A stretch of 64,000 nt of DNA from Altericroceibacterium endophyticum (GTDB taxonomy: Bacteria; Pseudomonadota; Alphaproteobacteria; Sphingomonadales; Sphingomonadaceae). The notes beneath the pieces are model-generated. The model searched no databases, had not been told where the DNA came from, and was given only the letters and a program-made list of their open reading frames with translations. How positions within the stretch are numbered: the stretch's first letter is position 1; each line of letters starts with the position of its first letter. Positions 27,003-35,623 of this stretch are shown here, one piece after another. The DNA lies in NCBI RefSeq assembly GCF_009827595.1, contig NZ_WTYT01000005.1, forward strand, positions 186,001 through 250,000, in the 5' to 3' direction. Position numbers and translations under genes: made by a program.

Positions 27003-28274
27003 ATGACGAACGGTATGCCTGCCAACCGCGATCCCTTTGCCGCGTTCATCTGTGATGATGCTTCGGTTGATGTCATCCGTCCGGTGATCACTGAAATGGG
27101 CTGGCCAACAGAAAAATGCAAAAAAGGTGGCCTGCGCACTGCTGTGCAGTCCCTGTCGATTTCGGCCAGTCCGTCCATCCTGATGGTTGATCTGTCGGAA
27201 AGCAGTGACCCCATCAACGACATCAATGCATTGGCGGAAGTTTGCGAACCCGGAACAGTCGTCATCGCCATCGGTCGCACCAATGACGTGGAGTTGTACC
27301 GCAATCTTCTGAGCAGCGGCATTCACGATTATCTGGTCAAACCCCTGAATGTCGAACAGGTCAAAACCGCTCTGGCCAGTGCCCAACTGGTATTTGCCGC
27401 GCCCAAAACCAGTGAAGCAGATCGGGCCAATGAGCATTTAGCCACGGCCGTGGTCAGTGTGCGCGGAGGTTCGGGCGGATCGACTGTGGCCACATCGTTG
27501 GCCTGGTTGCTCGCCACAAAGCATAATCGCAACACCGCCTTGCTGGATCTGGACATCCATTTTGGCGTGGCCGCATTGTCGATGGATCTTGAGCCTGGAC
27601 GCGGGTTGGTGGATGCTATCGCCAATCCCAACCGGATTGATAGCCTGTTTATCGAACGCGCGATGATCCGGCCCGAGGAAAAACTTGCCATCCTTTCAGC
27701 CGAGGCCCCACTCGACAAGGAATTGATGACCGATGGCGCCTCATTCGTGCAGCTAACCGAAGAATTTCGGCAAGCGTTCGACATGACGGTGATCGATCTT
27801 CCGCGGGAGATTATGATCCACTTCCCTGAAATGATGAAGGGCGTGAATGCGATTGTCTTGGTGGCGGAAATGACGCTCGCTTCTGCGCGCGACACGATCC
27901 GCATTCTTGCCTGGCTTCAGAACAATGCGCCGGAGACGACCACGATCCTGGTTGCCAACCGAATGCAGAGCGGTGCTCAGGAAATCAGCAAAGCAGATTT
28001 TGAAAGCTCGGTTGAGCATAAGGTGAACTTCGCGCTTCCCGAAGACCGCAAAGCCTCCGTCAACGCCGCCAAACTGGGCCAGACCGTGGCGCAAGCAGGC
28101 AGTTCCAGCAAACTGGCTACCGCTCTCAAGGAAGTGGCCGAGGCGATGGTTGAGGCAAGTGAAGATGGCGATATCGATCTTTCCGACACCGGACCGACCT
28201 CCTTTTTGGATAAGTTCGATCTCAAGTCATTGATTTCGAAAAAGGCGAAACCAACCACTCACGAAAAGGTGTAA
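27003..28274 (+). CDS. cpaE: CpaE, MinD/ParA-like Tad pilus localisation protein
   Basis: 423 residues. Residues ~12-130 resemble a response-regulator receiver; residues ~150-400 are a MinD/ParA-like ATPase. The nucleotide loop reads RGGSGGST (154-161), lacking the two lysines of the deviant Walker A of MinD. CpaE proteins commonly deviate here, so ATP hydrolysis is doubtful. LLDLDIHFGVAALSMDLEPGRGL marks the switch region. In Caulobacter CpaE places the pilus at the pole and works with CpaF. The TAA stop overlaps an ATG (TAATG) that opens only a 5-codon frame, where cpaF would be expected. Confidence 0.92.
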   Translation: MTNGMPANRDPFAAFICDDASVDVIRPVITEMGWPTEKCKKGGLRTAVQSLSISASPSILMVDLSESSDPINDINALAEVCEPGTVVIAIGRTNDVELYRNLLSSGIHDYLVKPLNVEQVKTALASAQLVFAAPKTSEADRANEHLATAVVSVRGGSGGSTVATSLAWLLATKHNRNTALLDLDIHFGVAALSMDLEPGRGLVDAIANPNRIDSLFIERAMIRPEEKLAILSAEAPLDKELMTDGASFVQLTEEFRQAFDMTVIDLPREIMIHFPEMMKGVNAIVLVAEMTLASARDTIRILAWLQNNAPETTTILVANRMQSGAQEISKADFESSVEHKVNFALPEDRKASVNAAKLGQTVAQAGSSSKLATALKEVAEAMVEASEDGDIDLSDTGPTSFLDKFDLKSLISKKAKPTTHEKV

Positions 28275-28309
28275 TGACGCGCTTAAAATGAAGCACGGCG
28301 GCTAACATA
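28275..28309 (+). other. cpaE-tadB junction where cpaF is expected
   Basis: Only 35 bases separate cpaE from tadB. The TAATG at the cpaE stop starts MTRLK-stop, and a second ATG at 28288 starts a 5-codon frame ending TAA at 28303-28305. In most Tad loci a CpaF/TadA ATPase gene of about 1.4 kb stands here. The junction is either an old deletion scar or ordinary spacer; the sequence alone cannot decide. Confidence 0.35.
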
Positions 28310-29281
28310 ATGGGCATGACCGAAATCATCCTTCTTTCAGCGATTGTGCTGGTATTTGGCTATGTGGCCTATCGCCTGCTGGGCGGCCCATCAGCCAATA
28401 AAGCCAGCCAGCGCCGCTTGCAGGCTGTGCGTTTTCGGCATGCCGCCAGTACAACCGACAAGGTTGAATCGCAGTTGCGCAAGGCCATTGCCTCCCGGCG
28501 CCCCCGCGCTCATCGGATGGCAGGTTCAGGTTCGCGGGTCGAAGCACTTTCCGTGCGCCTCGAACGCACCGGGCTTGGCTGGTCACTCTCGCAATATCTC
28601 TATGTCTCCATCGGGATTGCGGTTGTCTTCACCGTGTTGCTGTTCTTGCAGACCGGAGCTGCCTTGCTCTCACTTGGCATTGGCGTCGCAGCCGGGGCAG
28701 GATTGCCGCATATGATCGTCAACTGGATGATCAAGCGGCGGATCAACGGATTTAATGCAAAATTCGCCGATGGGATCGACTTGCTGGTCCGCGGTCTGCG
28801 CTCCGGCTTGCCGGTATCGGAAACATTTACTCTGGTGGCGAGCGAAATTGGTGGCCCGGTGGGCAAGGAGTTTCGCGGTGTGGTTGAACGGATCAAGATC
28901 GGCCGCACAATGGAGGAAGCCCTCCAGGTGACGGCTGACCGGCTGGGAACGCCAGAATTCCAGTTTTTCGTCATCACGCTCGCCATTCAGCGCGAAACCG
29001 GTGGTAATCTCGCCGAAACGCTGGCCAATTTGTCCGACGTGCTGCGCAAACGCACGCAGATGAAGCTGAAAATCAAGGCGCTCAGCTCCGAAGCCAAGGC
29101 ATCTGCCTATATTGTCGGCTTCCTGCCCTTCGCCGTGTTTACCATGATCTATTGGATCAACCCCGAATATCTTGGCGGTTTCTTCACCGATGACCGACTG
29201 ATTGCGGTCGGTCTCGGTGGACTTCTCTGGATGAGCATCGGGGCCTTTGTAATGGCCAAGATGGTCAGCTTTGAGATCTGA
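28310..29281 (+). CDS. tadB: TadB, Tad pilus inner-membrane platform protein
   Basis: 323 residues from the ATG at 28310 (another ATG is two codons on). An N-terminal membrane helix, a pair of central helices (residues ~95-135) and C-terminal helices flank a T2SSF domain with DGIDLLVRGLRSGLPVSET, GRTMEEAL and LAIQRETGGNLAETLANLS. TadB and TadC form the platform on which the CpaF motor assembles Flp pilin. tadC follows after 12 bases. Confidence 0.93.
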   Translation: MGMTEIILLSAIVLVFGYVAYRLLGGPSANKASQRRLQAVRFRHAASTTDKVESQLRKAIASRRPRAHRMAGSGSRVEALSVRLERTGLGWSLSQYLYVSIGIAVVFTVLLFLQTGAALLSLGIGVAAGAGLPHMIVNWMIKRRINGFNAKFADGIDLLVRGLRSGLPVSETFTLVASEIGGPVGKEFRGVVERIKIGRTMEEALQVTADRLGTPEFQFFVITLAIQRETGGNLAETLANLSDVLRKRTQMKLKIKALSSEAKASAYIVGFLPFAVFTMIYWINPEYLGGFFTDDRLIAVGLGGLLWMSIGAFVMAKMVSFEI

Positions 29282-29293
29282 GGCGGGGCTGAG

Positions 29294-30301
29294 ATGACAC
29301 AATCCACTGGCCCCACGCTCCTTGGCGTTGATGTTATTCTGGTTGGCACCATCCTTGCCGGGGTGGCCGCCGCCGCCATCATGCTCGCGATCTATGCCGC
29401 TGTGACGGTGCGCGACCCGATGGCCAAACGGGTCAAATCGCTTAACGCCCGCCGGGCGGAGCTCAAGGCCGGCATTATGGCGCCGCGCCCCAAGAAGCGG
29501 CAAAGTATCGTTCGCCGCTCGGACACCACCGATTCCGTGCGCGATACGCTCCAGAAAATGAGCGTGCTCCAAGAAAGCCAGATCAAGGTCGTGCAGCGGC
29601 GACTGGCCCAGGCGGGTTATCGCAACAAGGAACTGGCCGTGATGGTGATCCTTGGCAGGATGGTCTTACCCATCGCTGTCGGGCTGATCGCCGTAGTGCT
29701 CGTCTATTTCAGCAACACCTTTCCTGAATGGGGCAGTTTCAAGCGCTTCCTGGCCTTCGCGGGCAGCGTGCTGATCGCTTATAAAGCCCCCGATCTGTAT
29801 CTCAGCAACAAAGCGAAGAAACGCTCCGACGCCATTCGCAAAGGGCTTCCCGATGCGATCGATCTGCTGGTGATTTGTGCTGAAGCCGGTTTGACCATCG
29901 ATGCATCCTTCAACCGCGTATCGCGTGAACTTGGCCGCGCCTATCCGGAACTGGGCGAAGAATTCGCGCTGACCGCGATTGAGCTCTCCTTCCTCACCGA
30001 AAGGCGGCAAGCGTTTGAAAACCTGGCCTACCGCGTCGATCTGGATTCGGTCGGCAATATGATCACCACCATGATTCAGACAGAAAAATACGGTACGCCG
30101 CTGGCATCGGCATTGCGGGTTCTCTCTGCCGAATTCCGTAATGAACGGATGATGCGCGCCGAGGAAAAGGCCGCGCGGCTGCCCGCCATTATGACGGTGC
30201 CGCTGATCATGTTCATCCTGCCGGTTCTGTTTGTGGTTATTCTGGGACCGGCTGCATGTTCGATTGCCGATGCCTTCTCCGAAGGACCGATGGGCGGCTA
30301 A
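29294..30301 (+). CDS. tadC: TadC, Tad pilus inner-membrane platform protein
   Basis: 335 residues, AGGCGGGG ribosome-binding site. N-terminal membrane segment (VILVGTILAGVAAAAIMLAI), then a basic cytosolic stretch (KKRQSIVRR), a second membrane pair and a T2SSF domain with DAIDLLVICAEAGLTIDASF, ELSFLTERRQAFENL and IQTEKYGTPLASALRVLS. The last gene of the visible Tad block. No TadD/TPR, TadE/F/G or Flp gene follows; the next gene is on the other strand. Confidence 0.93.
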   Translation: MTQSTGPTLLGVDVILVGTILAGVAAAAIMLAIYAAVTVRDPMAKRVKSLNARRAELKAGIMAPRPKKRQSIVRRSDTTDSVRDTLQKMSVLQESQIKVVQRRLAQAGYRNKELAVMVILGRMVLPIAVGLIAVVLVYFSNTFPEWGSFKRFLAFAGSVLIAYKAPDLYLSNKAKKRSDAIRKGLPDAIDLLVICAEAGLTIDASFNRVSRELGRAYPELGEEFALTAIELSFLTERRQAFENLAYRVDLDSVGNMITTMIQTEKYGTPLASALRVLSAEFRNERMMRAEEKAARLPAIMTVPLIMFILPVLFVVILGPAACSIADAFSEGPMGG

Positions 30302-30342
30302 ACGAAACGAACAGAGGGGCCATCAGGCCGGGCTAATCCTGA

Positions 30343-30822
30343 TCAGGAGATCCCGAAATTGCCGCTATCGATATCGGCGGCGTCGAGATCATCCACTTGA
30401 TCGCGCAGGCGCGAGAGCATGGAGCGCATGCAATTGCATTCCTCTTCGCTGAAACCGGACATCAATCGCCGCTCCATCTCCGTGGCCAGTGGCATGATCT
30501 GGGCAAACATTTCCTGACCGCTTTCGGTCAGTTCCAGCGTGTGGGAGCGGCCGTCATGGCTGTTCGGCATACGCTGAGCGAGGCCGCGATCTTCCAATGT
30601 CTTACAGGCCCGATTGACCGCAACCTTGTCCATCACCGTGAGCTGGGTCAGTTCACGCTGGGTCTTGCCGCCCGTATCACCCAGCACGCACATCACCCGC
30701 CATTCAGGGATTTTGAGCCCGAACCGCTGACGATATTCGTCAGAAATGCGGGTGCTCACCGCGTTGGAAGTGATCGAAAGCTGATAAGGTAAAAAGCTGG
30801 CAAGGCGCGTTGTGTTGGACAT
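30343..30822 (-). CDS. MarR-family transcriptional regulator
   Basis: 159 residues from the ATG at 30822. The winged helix-turn-helix is clear: LKIPEWRVMCVLGD, TQRELTQLTVMDKVAVNRACKTLEDRGLAQR, and the wing NSHDGRSHTLELTESG. Target and ligand unknown. It is convergent with tadC; a weak 6-bp repeat (ATCAGG at 30322-30327, CCTGAT at 30338-30343) lies at the shared end. It reads away from mtnP and could be co-transcribed with it, 65 bases apart. Confidence 0.9.
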   Translation of the reverse strand: MSNTTRLASFLPYQLSITSNAVSTRISDEYRQRFGLKIPEWRVMCVLGDTGGKTQRELTQLTVMDKVAVNRACKTLEDRGLAQRMPNSHDGRSHTLELTESGQEMFAQIMPLATEMERRLMSGFSEEECNCMRSMLSRLRDQVDDLDAADIDSGNFGIS

Positions 30823-30887
30823 GGGTCGTCTATCTCTTGGAACTTGCGCCAAATGGCAAGCTTTTTAGATCTTTCCCCCGGCCTAGT

Positions 30888-31775
30888 TTATCTTGTTTCT
30901 TTCTTACGTAAAACCCGTCCTGCAACCGCGTCGAGTTGCGCAACGCGCTCTGCCGACCATTGCGCTTCCCCGGTCAGCATTGCATGATCGAGGGCTGTAT
31001 CAATGGGTGATGGCGCCCGCTGCGCCGGCAGCGCACTGGCCAGTTTGCGCAAGGTGGCGCGCGCCAGATCGCTATTGCCGCGCATGACTTTAAGAATATC
31101 GGTCACTTCGACACCGGCCTCATCACTGCGCCAGCTATCGTAGTCGGTCACCATGCCGAGCAAGGCATAGGGCAGCTCTGCTTCACGGGCGAGGCGCGCC
31201 TCGGGCATGGCCGTCATGCCGATCACATCCGCCGCCCAGCCGCGATACATGTGGCTTTCCGCGCGGGTAGAAAATTGCGGCCCCTCTATGGCGACATAGC
31301 AGCCGCCCCGGTGAACCGTCGCCCCGGCAGCCTGCGCCGCAGTTGCTGCCATGGCCGAAAACCGCGCACAGACCGGGTCCGCCAGCCCGACATGCGCCAC
31401 CAGCCCTTCACCAAAGAAGCTCCGTTCGCGCAGCAATGTGCGGTCGATCAGCTGATCGACCGCCACAAATTCACCCGGTGCGATATTTTCACGCAGCGAG
31501 CCAATAGCAGAAAGCGCGAGGATATCGGTCACCCCGCAGCGTTTCAGCACATCGATATTCGCACGATAATTGATCGAGGACGGCGATTGCCGATGCCCCT
31601 CCCCATGCCGGGCGAGGAAGCTGAAGCGAATGCCCGACAGCGTGCCGGTGGTGACTGTACCGGACGGCGCGCCAAACGGACTTTCGACCGTAATCGTCTG
31701 CGCATCATCCAGCCCACCCGGAGCATAAAGCCCCGATCCGCCGATCACCCCGATATGCCAGTCTGCCCCCTGCAT
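30888..31775 (-). CDS. mtnP: S-methyl-5'-thioadenosine phosphorylase
   Basis: 295 residues from the ATG at 31775, which has AGAGG upstream; longer in-frame starts would run into the SDR gene. The purine nucleoside phosphorylase class 2 pattern is present: IGVIGGSGLY at the start, RHGEGHRQSPSSINYRANI for phosphate and base binding, IEGPQFSTRAESHMYR and VIGMTAMPEARLAREAEL, DYDSW. It splits MTA into adenine and methylthioribose-1-phosphate in methionine salvage. It starts 14 bases after the SDR stop. Confidence 0.92.
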   Translation of the reverse strand: MQGADWHIGVIGGSGLYAPGGLDDAQTITVESPFGAPSGTVTTGTLSGIRFSFLARHGEGHRQSPSSINYRANIDVLKRCGVTDILALSAIGSLRENIAPGEFVAVDQLIDRTLLRERSFFGEGLVAHVGLADPVCARFSAMAATAAQAAGATVHRGGCYVAIEGPQFSTRAESHMYRGWAADVIGMTAMPEARLAREAELPYALLGMVTDYDSWRSDEAGVEVTDILKVMRGNSDLARATLRKLASALPAQRAPSPIDTALDHAMLTGEAQWSAERVAQLDAVAGRVLRKKETR

Positions 31776-31789
31776 AAAATCGCCTCTAT

Positions 31790-32572
31790 TTAGCGCGGTG
31801 GCATCCGAATGGCGCCATCCAGCCGCACACATTCACCATTAAAATAGCCATTTTCGACCATGGTCAGGACGAGATTGGCATATTCTTCCGGTTTACCCAG
31901 CCGCTTGGGGAACGGAACAGAAGCAGCCAGCGATTCCTGTGCCTTTTCCGGCAGCCCCTTCATCAACGGCGTGTTGAAAATGCCGGGCAGGATCGTGTTG
32001 ACGCGAATGCCTTCGCTCATCAGATCGCGGGCAATCGGCAAGGTCATGCCAACCACGCCGCCCTTTGAAGCGGAATAGGCGACCTGCCCGATCTGGCCAT
32101 CAACCGCGGCGACCGATGCCGTGCTGACAATCGCGCCGCGCTCCCCATCTTCCAGCCCGCCCAGTGTCATCATGCCGGCGGCGGACTTGGCGATACACTG
32201 AAACGTGCCCTTCAAATTGACGTTCAGCGTTTTCAGGAACAGATCGACCGAAAGGTGGCTGATCTCGCCGGTTTCCTTGTCACGCCGGGTGGTCTTGCCG
32301 ATCGTCCCGATACCCGCGCAATTGACGAGCACGCGTTCCTGGCCATGCGCCGCCCGCGCCTTTTCAAAGCCGGCATCGACCGATGCTTCATCCGACACAT
32401 CGACCTTGCAGAATGTTCCGCCGATCTCGGCCGCGACTTTTTCGCCGCGTTCCTCGTTAAGGTCGAACAGGGCGACCTTCGCGCCCTTGGCGGCCAGCGC
32501 CCGGGCGGAGGCTTCGCCCAGCCCCGAAGCGCCGCCGGTCACCACTGCGGCAATCGTTTGATCGATATTCAT
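31790..32572 (-). CDS. SDR-family dehydrogenase, 3-hydroxyacyl-CoA dehydrogenase type 2-like
   Basis: 260 residues. The SDR cofactor motif is TGGASGLG near the start, NCAGIG follows, and the catalytic Ser/Tyr/Lys are in IVSTASVAA and YSASKGG. NVNLKGTFQC and the C-terminal FPKRLGKPEEYANLV resemble 17beta-HSD10/3-hydroxy-2-methylbutyryl-CoA dehydrogenases, which act on short-chain or branched acyl-CoA in isoleucine and fatty-acid breakdown. The exact substrate is inferred. A G/C hairpin (32598-32623) lies upstream. Confidence 0.88.
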   Translation of the reverse strand: MNIDQTIAAVVTGGASGLGEASARALAAKGAKVALFDLNEERGEKVAAEIGGTFCKVDVSDEASVDAGFEKARAAHGQERVLVNCAGIGTIGKTTRRDKETGEISHLSVDLFLKTLNVNLKGTFQCIAKSAAGMMTLGGLEDGERGAIVSTASVAAVDGQIGQVAYSASKGGVVGMTLPIARDLMSEGIRVNTILPGIFNTPLMKGLPEKAQESLAASVPFPKRLGKPEEYANLVLTMVENGYFNGECVRLDGAIRMPPR

Positions 32573-32597
32573 TGCTCAACTCTCCCAGATCCGGCCT

Positions 32598-32623
32598 CCC
32601 GCCCGGCTGCTATGCCGGACGGG
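32598..32623 (-). terminator. Stem-loop between clpB and the SDR gene
   Basis: CCCGCCCGGC (32598-32607) pairs with GCCGGACGGG (32614-32623) over a 6-base loop, with one G:U wobble in the minus-strand RNA. It follows the clpB stop by 46 bases and stands 26 bases before the SDR ATG. There is no T-tract, so it could be a weak terminator, an attenuator or an mRNA-stabilising stem. Confidence 0.35.
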
Positions 32624-32668
32624 GGCTTTGTATAATTGCAGGCGGTCTATTCCCGCTTTCGGACATAA

Positions 32669-35248
32669 TCAAGCAACCTCGATCTTCAGTTCCCCTTCGC
32701 CCTCATCAATATGGACATTGGAGCCATCGGGGATCTCGCCGCGCAGCAGCTTCTCTGCCAGCGGGTCCTGCAGGTGGCGCTGAACCGCGCGTTTCAGCGG
32801 CCTTGCACCATAGACGGGATCATAGCCCACCCGGCCGAGCCAGCGACGTGCGGCATCGGTCAGATCAAGCGTGATCTTGCGGTCTTTCAGCAGCTTCTGC
32901 ACCCGGTCGACCTGGATATCCACGATCGGCGCCATATCGGCCTGACCCAGCCTGTGGAACAGGATCACCTCATCCAGACGGTTGAGGAATTCGGGGCGGA
33001 AGTGCGAACGCACGACTTCCATCACCTGCGGTTCGACATCGGCCACATTCTGCCCATCCTCCATATTGGAGAGATACTGGCTCCCCAGATTGGAAGTGAG
33101 AATGATCAGCGTGTTGGAGAAATCCACCACGCGCCCCTGACCGTCGGTCAGACGGCCATCATCGAGCACCTGCAGCAGCACGTTGAAGACATCGCTATGC
33201 GCCTTCTCGACCTCGTCGAACAGCACGACCTGATAGGGCCGCCGCCGCACGGCTTCGGTCAGCACGCCGCCTTCTTCATAACCGACATAGCCCGGAGGCG
33301 CACCGATCAGCCGGGCGACCGCGTGTTTCTCCATGAATTCGCTCATGTCGATACGCACCATTGCGCTGTCATCGTCGAACAGGAATTCGGCCAGCGATTT
33401 GGTCAGCTCGGTCTTGCCGACGCCGGTGGGGCCGAGGAACAGGAAGCTGCCCATCGGACGGTTCGGGTCCTGCAGGCCAGCCCGCGCACGGCGGACCGCC
33501 TTGGAGACAGCGGTGACAGCCTGTTTCTGGCCAATCACGCGCTTCCCGAGAGCCTCTTCCATATTGAGCAGTTTCTCGCGCTCCCCTTCCATCATCCGGT
33601 CGACCGGCACGCCGGTCCAGCGGCTGACCACGGAAGCGATATCCTCATCGGTCACTTCTTCGCGCAGCATGGCCGTACCGGCCTGCTCCTGCGCCGCGGC
33701 GAGGGCTTTTTCGAGCTGCGGAATCTTGCCGTAAGACAGCTCACCCGCCTTGGCGAGATCGCCGCTGCGCTGGGCCTGTTCCAGTTCCAGCCGGGCCTGA
33801 TCGAGTTCTTCCTTGATCTTGCCTTCGGCAGCGATCTTGTCGCGCTCATTCTGCCAGCGCGTGGTGAGTTCGGATGATTGCTGCTCCAGATTGGCCAGCT
33901 CTTCGCGCAGATTGGCCAGCCGATCCTTCGACGCATCGTCGCTTTCCTTGGTCAGCGCCGATTCCTCGATTTTGAGCTGGATGATCCGCCGGTCGAGATT
34001 TTCGATTTCCTCGGGCTTGCTCTCCACCTCCATACGGATGCGGCTTGCCGCCTCATCCATCAAATCGATGGCTTTGTCCGGCAGGAAACGGTTGGTGATA
34101 TAGCGGTTGGAAAGCTGCGCCGCCGCCACGATTGCGCCATCGGTGATGCGCACGCCGTGATGGAGTTCGTATTTTTCCTTCAATCCGCGCAGGATCGATA
34201 CCGTGTCCTCAACGGTCGGTTCATCAACAAAGACCGGCTGGAAACGCCGTTGCAGCGCCGCGTCCTTCTCGACATATTTCTGATATTCGTCGAGCGTGGT
34301 CGCGCCGATGCAGTGGAGTTCACCGCGCGCCAGAGCAGGCTTCAGCAGATTGCCGGCATCCATCGAGCCTTCGGAAGCACCGGCACCGATCAGCGTATGC
34401 ATTTCGTCAATGAACAGAATGATGTGGCCTTCGGCGCCCTTCACTTCATCGAGCACCGCCTTCAGCCGTTCCTCGAACTCGCCGCGATATTTCGCACCCG
34501 CAATCAGCGAGCCCATATCGAGCGCCATCAGCGCGCGGTCTTTCAGACTGTCGGGCACATCGCCATTGGCGATACGCAGCGCCAGACCTTCGGCGATGGC
34601 GGTCTTACCCACGCCGGGATCACCGATCAGCACCGGGTTGTTCTTGGTCCGGCGGGCAAGGATCTGCACGGTGCGGCGGATTTCCTCGTCGCGGCCAATC
34701 ACCGGGTCGAGCTTGCCTTCACGCGCAGCCTCGGTCAGGTCGCGGGCATATTTCTGCATCGCGTCATAGCTTTCCTCGGCGCTGGCCGTGTCGGCCTTGC
34801 GCCCGCCGCGCAATTCGGTGATCGCTTCTTCCAACGCCTTGGCATCGAGATTGGCCGCCTTCAGCGCCTGCCCTGCGGGAGTGGTGCCCGCCAGCGTCAG
34901 CGCCAGCAGCAACCGCTCCACCGTGACATAGGCATCGCCGGATTTGGTGGCGATCTGTTCGGCCTGATCCAGCATGCGGACCGCATCATTATCCAGCCCC
35001 GGCGTCTGCTGCGCACCGCCGCCTGATACAGCCGGGATTTTTTCCAGCGCCTTGTCGACTTCGGCCACCGCGATTTGCGGGTTGCCTCCGGCGCGCTGGA
35101 TCAGCCCGGCGGCCATCCCTTCATTATCGTCCAGCAGCGCTTTCAGGATATGTTCGGAGCTGATCCGCTGATGGCTCAGGCGAATGGCAACGGTCTGCGC
35201 GGCTTGGAGAAATCCTTTCGCGCGGTCGGTGAATTTTTCGAGATTCAT
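32669..35248 (-). CDS. clpB: ClpB, ATP-dependent disaggregase
   Basis: 859 residues, full length for the family. The N-terminal Clp repeat domain, first AAA module (Walker [11 protein letters not shown], Walker [10 protein letters not shown]), long coiled-coil middle domain (about residues 400-530) and second AAA module ([21 protein letters not shown]) are all intact, with the pore tyrosines in [10 protein letters not shown] and [12 protein letters not shown]. With DnaK it rescues aggregated proteins after heat stress. A candidate heat-shock promoter is seen at 35275-35302. Confidence 0.97.
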   Translation of the reverse strand: MNLEKFTDRAKGFLQAAQTVAIRLSHQRISSEHILKALLDDNEGMAAGLIQRAGGNPQIAVAEVDKALEKIPAVSGGGAQQTPGLDNDAVRMLDQAEQIATKSGDAYVTVERLLLALTLAGTTPAGQALKAANLDAKALEEAITELRGGRKADTASAEESYDAMQKYARDLTEAAREGKLDPVIGRDEEIRRTVQILARRTKNNPVLIGDPGVGKTAIAEGLALRIANGDVPDSLKDRALMALDMGSLIAGAKYRGEFEERLKAVLDEVKGAEGHIILFIDEMHTLIGAGASEGSMDAGNLLKPALARGELHCIGATTLDEYQKYVEKDAALQRRFQPVFVDEPTVEDTVSILRGLKEKYELHHGVRITDGAIVAAAQLSNRYITNRFLPDKAIDLMDEAASRIRMEVESKPEEIENLDRRIIQLKIEESALTKESDDASKDRLANLREELANLEQQSSELTTRWQNERDKIAAEGKIKEELDQARLELEQAQRSGDLAKAGELSYGKIPQLEKALAAAQEQAGTAMLREEVTDEDIASVVSRWTGVPVDRMMEGEREKLLNMEEALGKRVIGQKQAVTAVSKAVRRARAGLQDPNRPMGSFLFLGPTGVGKTELTKSLAEFLFDDDSAMVRIDMSEFMEKHAVARLIGAPPGYVGYEEGGVLTEAVRRRPYQVVLFDEVEKAHSDVFNVLLQVLDDGRLTDGQGRVVDFSNTLIILTSNLGSQYLSNMEDGQNVADVEPQVMEVVRSHFRPEFLNRLDEVILFHRLGQADMAPIVDIQVDRVQKLLKDRKITLDLTDAARRWLGRVGYDPVYGARPLKRAVQRHLQDPLAEKLLRGEIPDGSNVHIDEGEGELKIEVA

Positions 35249-35274
35249 GGCTATCCCTATTCCTTTCCGCCTCT

Positions 35275-35302
35275 AGATAGTGTTGCATTTACGCAACACA
35301 AG
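35275..35302 (-). promoter_or_regulatory. Candidate RpoH (sigma-32) promoter of clpB
   Basis: On the minus strand, CTTG (35302-35299) is followed after 17 bases by ACTATCT (35281-35275). The alphaproteobacterial heat-shock consensus as I recall it is CTTG-N17/18-CYTATNT, so only the first base of the -10 differs. The start point would be near 35267, leaving a leader of about 20 bases with an AGGGA ribosome-binding site. A 7-base inverted repeat, GTGTTGC/GCAACAC (35280-35286 and 35293-35299), fills the spacer exactly and might be an operator. Confidence 0.55.
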
Positions 35303-35623
35303 AGCCCAGGCGATGAATCTTTGCCACACTCTGTCTGTATTGCCTGCGCAACACAGACATGGAACGGAAGTGACACTGTTCTATGGCGCATAATACGGCG
35401 TATCTGCTCCGCGGCCTTTGCTCCCGCTCAAAATGGGGCGCTCACTTGAGCCTGCAAGTATCGGGGCAAGGGAAATGCTTTACTCGCTGTAGGACAATAA
35501 AAAATTTCGGGAAAAATTCCTGGAAAAACTCCGCGAAAGATTCTGGCCATTCTTTGTCACTTCCCTCCAGCCTTGGTGGTGCTAGGGTGCGGACCTGAAA
35601 CCATCCTGCGGGGCTTATCCTAA
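35303..35623. other. Long intergenic region between clpB and the M16 protease gene
   Basis: No convincing gene is seen. A second GCAACACA (35348-35355) repeats the half-site found in the clpB promoter, preceded by TTGC. A 71-codon frame (35383-35598) has no good ribosome-binding site and no recognisable product. Around 35490-35535 the sequence is A-rich with FeeR-less, non-repetitive composition, and the plus-strand promoter of the protease gene is probably in the last 100 bases, but I cannot place it. Confidence 0.5.

Noticed and set aside
33878-35026. 382-codon plus-strand frame
   Set aside because: Antisense to clpB, which is intact.
35383-35598. 71-codon frame in the clpB/M16 intergenic region
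   Set aside because: No suitable ribosome-binding site, product rich in Ser/Lys/Arg without structure, and it covers the likely promoter area of the protease gene.
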